Assembly (NCBI GenBank): GCA_942492935.1
Contig: OW818654.1
Location: forward strand, 3,224,001 to 3,288,000
Source: JANJUO01 sp942492935
GTDB lineage: Bacteria > Bacteroidota > Ignavibacteria > Kapaibacteriales > UBA2268
Direction of reading: 5' to 3'
Length of the DNA stretch: 64,000 bases
The position numbers were made by a program, and so were the translations under genes. Positions 53,253-62,000 of this stretch are shown one piece after another. The notes beneath the pieces were generated by a model. The model saw nothing but the letters and a program-made list of their open reading frames with translations, was not told where the DNA came from and made no database searches. Numbering within the stretch: the first letter of the stretch is position 1; every line of letters starts with the position of its first letter.

Positions 53253-55607
53253 TTAAGAAAAAATTGTAATATTATTTGCTTTTGAAATAGCTTTTTGCAT
53301 TGCTAATTGTGCGTTTTCAATCATATTCTCAAGTGAGTCATTTTTTGTAGGACTGTATAAACCAATGCTAACTGTGATTGTAAATTTAATGTTATCACTT
53401 TTCAGAACTGTATTTGCGATTTCATTTCTATAATTTTCCAGCAAAATCCTTGTATTATTAGCATCTCTTCCTATAAATAAAACACCAAAAGCAGTACTTC
53501 CAACTTGCCCCATAACATCAAAACCTTTCAAGTGCTTTTTGATTTTGCTTATAACAGAATTATATGCCATTTCATATCTAATTGGGTATTTTTCTTTATC
53601 TACACTTTGATACTTATCTAATGTGAAAATTGCAAATGAAATTGGTTGTTGAAATTCTTGCCATCTAATAAATTCTTCTGATACTCTTTGATAAAAAGCG
53701 TTTGAATTTAAAATTCCTGTTTTCAAATCATAAAGCATTGAATTATTAAATAATTCAATAATTTGCAATCTTTCAACAGCATTACCAGCTTGTTCGCCAA
53801 TCACTTCTAATATACTAATATCAAAATCAGTAAGTAAATATCCTGTTGCTGTTTCTAAATAAATTGCACCATATACACCAGTTGAAGACATAATTGGAAC
53901 AGCAAGAAATGCCTCCCCAATAAAAGCTGGTTCATCTTTATAAATACGAATATTATTTTTAATTTCAGAATTATTTAAATATTGGGGACTTGCTTGATTT
54001 ATTGTTAAGCCAATAAGTGAATTATCTAAATCTACTTTTAAGCCAATTAATTTATCATTTACAGGTGCAATTGCTTTAATTTCCCAGATATTCTTTATAG
54101 AATTAAATCCAACAACGCCAATATTTTTGTAATCAAATATTTTAGCAACTGAATCAACTATTGCTTGTGCTAAATTTTCTGAGCCATTTTTGGTTTTTGT
54201 TGCTATAGCATTAAATAAAGAAATTGCTTCGAGTGTTTTAGCAGCTTGTAGTAAATCAAATTTACGTGTATAGCTTTGCACAAATCCAGCTATTAGTTTT
54301 GTGAAATGACCTAAGAATCCAACTGTTAGTGAGTCGTAAGCATCAGATAAATCAGAATCAGCGCATAATACACCAATTGCGGCATCTTTGTAAAATACAG
54401 GCACTCCAATAAACGAAACCGTTCCAGAACGCAATTGATAATATGGCAATAAATCCAATTCAGCAGTTGGATTAATTTCAGTCAATATCTCAGGTTTGCC
54501 ATTCTTTATGATTTGACTAACTATATCATTTCCTAATTTAAATCTGGCTTTGTTTGTAATAAAGTCAGGAATATTTGTAACATAAGATTCAAGAATCAAC
54601 TCTTTATTGTTATTTGCCAATAGAACAAAACAAGCAGTTCTTGTATTAGTAATTGAACGAATAATCATCAAAACTTTTGAAAGAAAATATTCAAATTCTT
54701 TACGCGGTTCATCGCCAAGAAGAGGGTCAATCTCAGTTAAATTATTAAGTTGAATATCAATTTTCTTTTTTATACAAGGTTCTGTTTTTTGTTCTATTGG
54801 TTTTTCGGTAATAGTATTTTCTGGAACGATATTTTCTTCTTCATTGTAAGTTTCATCAATTAAAGGCAAAAGACTTTCTTGTAATCCAATAGTCTCTGAA
54901 ATTAAATCTGATTCTTTTGCTGCTTTTTCTAAATCAGATAAATCGTTGGTTTTTGGTTGTTTTTCAATCTCAATTAATTTAACTTCAGGTGTTTTTTCTT
55001 CAACGGTTTTAATATTTTTGTCAATATTTATGTTAATTTCAGGATTTTTTTGAGTTGATTCTTCTTTATTTTCTACTTTGAATTTTTTTACAATTCTCAT
55101 ACCAGAAAACTCATCATTGAATCCAAATCCTTCATCTGGAGTTTTGTTTACAGTTTCAATATCATCATTTTTCTTAATCAAATTTGAAATTTCGGGATTT
55201 GATTTGTCTTCGTCAATTTTATATTTTTTTGTGATTGAAAAACCTGAATCTACATCATCAATTTCTTCAACTTGATTATTTTTAATTATTTCATCATCAG
55301 AGCCAAAAGAATCTGAAAAATCTTCAACAGTTTTTCGAGTTGCTGAAGTATCTTTTTTAATTGTAACTTTGAATTCTTGTTCTGGTTTTGGAGCATTAAA
55401 TTTTGCAGGTGCAACTACAGATTGCATTTTTTGAGATATAGACATAAATAAAGCAACAGCTCCTAAAATTGAAACTGAAACTCCAATCATTCTAAATGCA
55501 ATTTCTTCTAAACTTATTGCTATTACTAAACCAATTACAATGATAATAACAGCAACAATATCTCCTATTGATATAACTTTTCTAATTTCTGATTCTTTAT
55601 TTTCCAT
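53253..55607 (-). CDS. Membrane GAF protein with degenerate GGDEF domain
   Basis: 784 residues: two membrane helices (~10-55), a long acidic low-complexity linker (~75-290), and two GAF domains (~300-450 with 'ARFKLGNDIVSQIIKNGKPEIL', ~470-620). A C-terminal diguanylate-cyclase-like domain (~625-784) starts 'LYDLKTGILNSNAFYQRV' and ends 'FTITVSIGLYSP' plus 'ENAQLAMQKA'. Where GG(D/E)EF should be, near residue 700, it reads 'VGSTAFGVLFI', so it should not make c-di-GMP. The GAF domains may sense small molecules and the dead GGDEF may bind nucleotide or partners. The repeated acidic 'ITKKYKIDED' / 'RIVKKFKVENK' motif in the linker is unusual. Confidence 0.85.
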   Translation of the reverse strand: MENKESEIRKVISIGDIVAVIIIVIGLVIAISLEEIAFRMIGVSVSILGAVALFMSISQKMQSVVAPAKFNAPKPEQEFKVTIKKDTSATRKTVEDFSDSFGSDDEIIKNNQVEEIDDVDSGFSITKKYKIDEDKSNPEISNLIKKNDDIETVNKTPDEGFGFNDEFSGMRIVKKFKVENKEESTQKNPEININIDKNIKTVEEKTPEVKLIEIEKQPKTNDLSDLEKAAKESDLISETIGLQESLLPLIDETYNEEENIVPENTITEKPIEQKTEPCIKKKIDIQLNNLTEIDPLLGDEPRKEFEYFLSKVLMIIRSITNTRTACFVLLANNNKELILESYVTNIPDFITNKARFKLGNDIVSQIIKNGKPEILTEINPTAELDLLPYYQLRSGTVSFIGVPVFYKDAAIGVLCADSDLSDAYDSLTVGFLGHFTKLIAGFVQSYTRKFDLLQAAKTLEAISLFNAIATKTKNGSENLAQAIVDSVAKIFDYKNIGVVGFNSIKNIWEIKAIAPVNDKLIGLKVDLDNSLIGLTINQASPQYLNNSEIKNNIRIYKDEPAFIGEAFLAVPIMSSTGVYGAIYLETATGYLLTDFDISILEVIGEQAGNAVERLQIIELFNNSMLYDLKTGILNSNAFYQRVSEEFIRWQEFQQPISFAIFTLDKYQSVDKEKYPIRYEMAYNSVISKIKKHLKGFDVMGQVGSTAFGVLFIGRDANNTRILLENYRNEIANTVLKSDNIKFTITVSIGLYSPTKNDSLENMIENAQLAMQKAISKANNITIFS

Positions 55608-55743
55608 TTCTATTTGTATTTTTAATATTTTTTTGAATAAAAATCATTACAATTAATTCAGATAAAATTCTAAATTATTCATTTTTAACAATTTAAATTT
55701 AAACATTTTTTTCAACAATACAAAACTAACATTTCAAAAATGA

Positions 55744-57354
55744 TTATTTTTGAATAATAAATTTTTTATTGAGCATAGAATAAGCATCAGAAATAACAAA
55801 ATAATATGTACCAGCAGCTAAATTAAGCAAATCAATAATCTTGCTATACAAACCATTATCGAAATAGTATGTACCTAACTCCAAAACTTTAATTCCATTG
55901 TTACTAAATATAGATAAATTCAATGTAGCTGGTCTTAAAATACTAAATGATAAATTAATTGAACTTTTGCTTGGATTTGGAAATAGTGTTATTCCATTCG
56001 ATTCAACTATTTTATTAATTTCATCAACACCAGTACTTCGTTTTTTTAATATGCCAAACGGTAAAAACTCATTTCCAAAAATACTTTTAATATCGGATAA
56101 TTCAGCTCCAAACCAAGTTTGCAGAAAATCTGAATAAGTTCTACGAAAATCATAATCTGCTTTAATATTACCATATTCATCTAAATCAAATAAATCAGGA
56201 TGCCCTTCCATTCTGTAATAATTTGCATTAATATTATTATCGGAAGCTGAAAATACAAATTGTAATGATGCTGCACCGTGGTCAGTGCCTCTACTTCCAT
56301 TATCATAAGCACGTCTTCCAAACTCTGAAATTGTCATTCCAGCTACTCTATCAGCAAATCCTTGTTTGACCGAATCATCTACAAATTCGGAAATTGCTGC
56401 CGCAACTTGACCTAATAAATTAGCATGGCCGCCTTTGTAATCAGCTTGCATTTGTTGAGCATGAGAATCGAAATTGCTTAAATTAACATAATAGACTTTG
56501 GTTTTCAGACCGCCAGAAATAAGTGCAGATATAATTCTTAATCGTTGTGATAACCCACTGCTATAACTAACTTTCGATTTATCTTTGCCAATTTGATATG
56601 CCGAATAAACAGCTTGAGAATATGTTTCAGATTGGGCTGCAATCGTATCAATAAAATTATATTCCTTTTCATAATTTGATTTTTCTGGCGATGCAAATCT
56701 ACTATCCTTTGGAGTTAAACCCTTTCCAAGATTGAAAAAGCTGTCTGGATCGGTCAATGCAATTCCCATATCACCGATTTTACTCTTGAATAATAAAGGA
56801 ACAGTTCCACCTATCGCAATTGCAATTGGATGCTCTGGAATTTGATTTGGAAAATCTGTTAGTTTTGATGCGAAAAATTTTCCAAGCCAACCTTCGAGTA
56901 GTTTTTCGTTAGGGTCAGAACTATTAATTCCAGTATGCCAAATATCACGAGAACGAAAATGGGACAAAGTAGGATTGTCATAACCAATCCCATTTACCAT
57001 TGCCATTCTGCCCGATGAAAGTAAACCAAGAAAACCAGAATTATGAATATTCTCACTCATTGCAGCATTAATATAAATATCAGATGTTCCAATTCGAGTA
57101 GCATTTTCTTTTGGAATATTTAGAGAAGGTCTGATTTTCATGTATTCATCTTCGTATTCAATAGGCAAAACAGTGTTCAAACCATCATTACCACCGAACA
57201 TTTCAATAATTATCATAATACTGTCATCATCAAGATTTAACAGCTTTTCATTTGGTATTGTTTCAATTTTCGGAGTACTTTTTAAAATATATGGAGCAAA
57301 CATTGTTCCAGCTGAAACAGCACTTGTATTAATTATAAAATTTCTTCTATTCAT
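55744..57354 (-). CDS. DUF1501 protein with twin-arginine start and T9SS tail
   Basis: About 536 residues from ATG 57354; the upstream TTG at 57381 would overlap the preceding gene. The N-terminus 'MNRRNFIINTSAVSAGTMFAPYIL' is a Tat-type signal (RRxF plus hydrophobic stretch). The DUF1501 (sulfatase-like fold) body includes 'EMFGGNDGLNTVLP', 'LSHFRSRDIWHTG', 'VNLSNFDSHAQQ' and 'SEFGRRAYDNGSRGTDHGAASLQFVF'. It ends in a type A T9SS domain ('LFPNPSKSSINLSFSILRPATLNL' to 'KKFIIQK'). DUF1501 genes regularly follow a DUF1800 gene, as here 20 bp upstream. The pair is a conserved exported unit of unknown function. Confidence 0.92.
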   Translation of the reverse strand: MNRRNFIINTSAVSAGTMFAPYILKSTPKIETIPNEKLLNLDDDSIMIIIEMFGGNDGLNTVLPIEYEDEYMKIRPSLNIPKENATRIGTSDIYINAAMSENIHNSGFLGLLSSGRMAMVNGIGYDNPTLSHFRSRDIWHTGINSSDPNEKLLEGWLGKFFASKLTDFPNQIPEHPIAIAIGGTVPLLFKSKIGDMGIALTDPDSFFNLGKGLTPKDSRFASPEKSNYEKEYNFIDTIAAQSETYSQAVYSAYQIGKDKSKVSYSSGLSQRLRIISALISGGLKTKVYYVNLSNFDSHAQQMQADYKGGHANLLGQVAAAISEFVDDSVKQGFADRVAGMTISEFGRRAYDNGSRGTDHGAASLQFVFSASDNNINANYYRMEGHPDLFDLDEYGNIKADYDFRRTYSDFLQTWFGAELSDIKSIFGNEFLPFGILKKRSTGVDEINKIVESNGITLFPNPSKSSINLSFSILRPATLNLSIFSNNGIKVLELGTYYFDNGLYSKIIDLLNLAAGTYYFVISDAYSMLNKKFIIQK

Positions 57355-57374
57355 TTCTAAATTTCCGCAAATTA

Positions 57375-58949
57375 TTAACAAAGATTAAAATCAGGTGATA
57401 ATATTATTTCTACAAGCAAATTTCTCAGTCCTGTTGCCACTTTTGATGATGATGAGTTATATGAATTTCCCCAATCATTTTCAGGAATATCATTCAACAT
57501 AATAGTTTTATATCTGTTAATTCTTGAAGTATCGATTGCAATTGGTAAAAAATACTCAATAATTTCATTAATCAAAGAATTTGCATTCATGTAATTATTA
57601 AATTTTTTGCCAAAATCCAATAATTCTTTTTCAGAAAATTCTGACAAATAATCTTTGGCATATTTCACTCTATTTGGATAAGTTGTGGTGCTTATCCAAG
57701 TTCGGTATCCTATCCAAGAGCCAACATTAGGTGGGTCGAATAGTTCCATATCCATGCTATCAGCTGCTTCTCTTGACTTTTTATAATTAACAATTTTATA
57801 TTCTTTTCCCAACATTTTTTGCATGCCAATCAAGAATTCAGGAGGGGTTTTGATTTGTGCTCCAATTATTTCTTGTGAATAAAAGTATTTGCTTGTAAAT
57901 AGCAGTTTATAAACAGGTAGCAACTCAAAATCATTCTGTACGAATGTTTCAGCCATTTGATTAATAATGTCGTAATCAACATCAGCAGGACTACTATAAA
58001 CAAAAAATTTATATATTTTTTCGCAAATAAATTTTGCTATTTCATTGGATTTTTGCTCAAAAATGACATCAATCAATTTATACACTTCATTTTCTTTAAC
58101 TTTCTCTTCGTAATTATCAGTATCATCAATCGCTGGAAAATCAATATTGAAAACTCTTTTTGCACCTTTGTGATGGTCATTCCTTGAAAAATATACATTA
58201 AAAGCTTCATTAGGAGCAGGTTTGTATTTGTAAGCCGCTATTCTCCAACCTGTAAGAATTTTTGCACCTTCTCTAATATCTGCTTCTGAATAATTGCCAA
58301 TTCCCATAGTAAACAATTCCAACAATTCACGCATATAATTTTCATTTGGAGCATTTGCAGTGGAATAATTCAAACTTTGATAGAGCAACATTGCTCCATC
58401 TAATGTCATTTCTTTTGCAATTTGCTTGTAATTTCCAATACGATGTTGTCTGAGAGTTCTATTATTTCTATAAAGCAATGCAGGAGGATTCAGATATAGT
58501 GTATCATAAGTAAATTCAACGCACCAAATAGTCGAAAGAATAAGAGTCATCTTTTCTTGGTAAGGAAGTAATTCTGAATACATTGTTGATAACCACCAAT
58601 CTTTCAATTCGCGATATCGTGAAGTAAGTTTCCCTTCAATTTCACCTCTAATGTCAAGCGGTAAACCATCTAAAGGGTCTTCTTCTTGCATATCAAGCCA
58701 AGTCAAACTCTTGTATGCGTCTGCTATTTGGTCGCTTTGATTTCCCAACAAAATTTCAATTGCTTCTTCAGGAGTTTTGCCTATTATTTGATTTACAACA
58801 TTTAAGTCAGCTCCAAAAGATACTCTTCTGATTAAATGAAGTGCCTCACTTTTGGTTAAAACATCAGTTTTTTTATCGGCTAAATCAAAATTTGTAATTT
58901 CAGGAAAATCAACATCTAATTTTCCGGTCAAAAATTCTCTTCTTTTCAT
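57375..58949 (-). CDS. DUF1800 family protein
   Basis: A 524-residue member of DUF1800: 'EALHLIRRVSFGADLNVVNQI', 'ELLPYQEKMTLILSTIWCVEF', 'NENYMRELLELFTMGIGNYSEADIREGAKILTGWRI', 'DPPNVGSWIGYRTWIST'. It begins MKRREFLTG, a twin-arginine-like RRxFL motif, but lacks the hydrophobic h-region that a Tat signal needs. It may be carried with the DUF1501 partner or stay cytoplasmic. It forms an operon with the DUF1501 gene downstream. Biochemical role unknown. Confidence 0.92.
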   Translation of the reverse strand: MKRREFLTGKLDVDFPEITNFDLADKKTDVLTKSEALHLIRRVSFGADLNVVNQIIGKTPEEAIEILLGNQSDQIADAYKSLTWLDMQEEDPLDGLPLDIRGEIEGKLTSRYRELKDWWLSTMYSELLPYQEKMTLILSTIWCVEFTYDTLYLNPPALLYRNNRTLRQHRIGNYKQIAKEMTLDGAMLLYQSLNYSTANAPNENYMRELLELFTMGIGNYSEADIREGAKILTGWRIAAYKYKPAPNEAFNVYFSRNDHHKGAKRVFNIDFPAIDDTDNYEEKVKENEVYKLIDVIFEQKSNEIAKFICEKIYKFFVYSSPADVDYDIINQMAETFVQNDFELLPVYKLLFTSKYFYSQEIIGAQIKTPPEFLIGMQKMLGKEYKIVNYKKSREAADSMDMELFDPPNVGSWIGYRTWISTTTYPNRVKYAKDYLSEFSEKELLDFGKKFNNYMNANSLINEIIEYFLPIAIDTSRINRYKTIMLNDIPENDWGNSYNSSSSKVATGLRNLLVEIILSPDFNLC

Positions 58950-59044
58950 AACTTTTCATAAATTACAACTACAACAAATTGTAAAATATTATATTTATTT
59001 CAATTAAACAAATTAATTAATTGTAACTTCTCATTAGAATTTAA

Positions 59045-62000
59045 TTATTTCACAATAATCATTTTCTTAATATCCCTAAAAATACCATTTTGTAATTCAT
59101 AAAAATATAAGCCACTTTCAAATTCATCAGCATTAATTTCAATTTTATATTCACCGGGTTTAAACTGAATATTTCCATCTAAAACAGTTTTTACTAATTC
59201 ACCTGAATAATTATATATTTTCAAAATGGTATTAGCTCTTTCTTGCAATGTAAATTCAATATTTGTAATATTTGAAAATGGATTTGGAGAATTTTGCTTC
59301 AAAGTTGGTAAATTTATTGAATAGTTCAAATATGTCAAATTGCAACTGCCTTTGCAAACTAAAATCGAATTTTCGGATAATGGAATTATATCATAAAACA
59401 TCACTGAGTCAGTAACAAAATTCATCGTTTCAACAGTCATTTCAGAGATAATACTATCAGGAATTACAACTAAAAATTTCAATTCTGCAATTTTTCCACT
59501 CTTCAAATTATTTACCTTTTTGAAATTCAACTTTACTTTCTTTAGTTCGGTAACATAATTAAAATTTCCCTGTATTGAATTTTCTGCTTCAATAAATTTT
59601 AATACATGTGGATTATATGAAAATTCTGCATCAAATCTTAAATCTTCAAGCCAGTATGTAATACCTTTTAATGTTCTTGCAAAATCTTTTTCGATGAATA
59701 TTGGAATTGAAATTGTATCGCCAATGACTGTTGAAATTGTATCCGTTATAGCAAAATTCATTGTAATATCAGAATAGAATGGAAATTCAGGTGCATAAGA
59801 AATACCTTTTATACCATTGGAATCCAATAAATCGCAAGGCATTCTGGTTTCTATATATGACATAGTATCAATCAACATTTTCTTTCGCGGACAGAATTCA
59901 ATTGTGATAATAGCTGTTTCACCAACGGCAACCAGAGTACCAGAAGGTGGTAAAATACTTTTAATTTTTACATCTTTTGGCAAATTAAACATACTATCAA
60001 CAGTAATAGGCACATCACCAATATTTTGAACTTCTATTGTTCTTTCAGCACAATCAAGCACTTCTACTGAATCAAAATCAACATTGTTTAGCACATTAAT
60101 TTCAGGTTGTAAAATGATAACCGTTCCAAAATCATTCTCTGCAATTATGTGGTATAAAATTACTTCTTCTGTATCGAATCGAATAGAATCAATATTTATT
60201 GAAATAGTATTTCGGGTTTTGATTTTCGGTTTAAATTTGGCAATTAAAATTGGTTCAATTGAATCAACTTGACAATAATTTTTCAGTAAAAAATGACTTC
60301 CTTCAGCAACATATTTATGGGTAATTGATGGATTATATGGTTTGCAAGTATCATTTAAATATGGAGTAGATGCACTTACAAATTCAAATTTAGTTGTATC
60401 ATATTTACATCTCATCATAATATCAACTACATCCGCAGGAAATTTTCTTGAAGAGTAAACAGGAATGTCTATGGTTTCGCAAGTGATTACTCTAAATGTA
60501 TCAGGTTCAATTCTTGAATTATCAAAACGGAAAGATAAGCCATAAGCTGGTGCAAACCCGCTACCATAAACAAGGTGTGTAGTGTCGGTTAATGGGCAAG
60601 GACTTGAAATATGGAATACCATTTTTGCAGAATATTCACGAACTGCCCTTGGCTTGAAATCAATTTTAACAATTAGCGAGTCGTCAGCTTTAATTGTAAT
60701 CGGAAAACTTCTTCCAATACTATCGCTTGCATAGAATACTCTTTCATCAGGTGTAAATGTAATTGAATCAATGACTACAGGTAATCTTTCTGGATTGACA
60801 CTTGCGTCTGGGATTTTTATATTGAGATACTGCGATTTTGCAAATGTATCAACTCTTGTTGGAGCAAAAGCTGTTACGTATCTCTGATAATCAATTGTTA
60901 ATGTTTGATTTCCAAGTAAATAAGTATTAAATTCTCTATCCCAGCCCGCACCATTTGCTTTAATGTGGAGTCTTGCAGGATGATTTATTGAATCCCTATG
61001 TGAAACTCCACGCGGGCAATATGTAATTCTCAAAGAATCTCTTGTCAGAGGTGGTACTTTATATGGAAATTTCTTCCATTGGTTCACAAAAAAGTCTGAT
61101 TCAAAAGTGAAAAACTCCGATTTTCCATTTACAACATCAAAATTATCTATCCATATACTATCAATCGACATATCGAATACTTTTGAGCCATTTATTAATT
61201 GAATTTGTCTTGTTAAGCAGTCACATTGTTTCACATATCCATAGAAAATTGCTGAAATAGGTACATCAAGTGGGATAATTATTCCTTTTCCTGTTACTTT
61301 CCCTGAACTAATAGTATTGCAAGGGGTTTTGGAATATACATAAATAAAATCTATATATTCCTTTGCCAAAGTAGGGAAAAATTCAACAACAATTTGCATA
61401 GTATCTTTCGGTTTTAAAGTCTTAATTTCTTGGGTTAATGGGTAAATCAAACTAAAACCGTCCGGAACTGCAATACTGTCAATTGTAATGTTAAAAGCAG
61501 AAATATTTTCAAGTACGACTATCCTTTGCGATTTCTCCCCCATTTCCAAAGTACCAAAAGTTGTTTCTTCGCTGATAAATAACTTTGGAATAACTGAATT
61601 TCCCCAAATATTTCCAGCCCAATTCTGACCATCATCAGTTTTGTATGTTAATAATGCTTTATCAGAACGTTCTACCGAAACATCATTTGGATTATAATTA
61701 AATGTAAATTCTACAAATTCCGATTTTGCAAGAGTTACACTTAATGGTAAAGTTGGTGGTTCAAGAAAAAACTTGCCTGATGGGTCAACAAATTTAAAAT
61801 TTGTCAATGTTTGAGGAATTATGGAATTATTTGTTATTCTCAAAGTACCCTTTTTTGTTTGACAACCAATAACATTATCAATAATTAAAACCATTGGATT
61901 ATAAGAAAATCTTTCGGTAATTCCATTACCTTGCAAAGGAATACAAGATGCTTCAAAACAATTATTTTCAAAAAAGCAAATTTCGTCATAATAAATTTTT

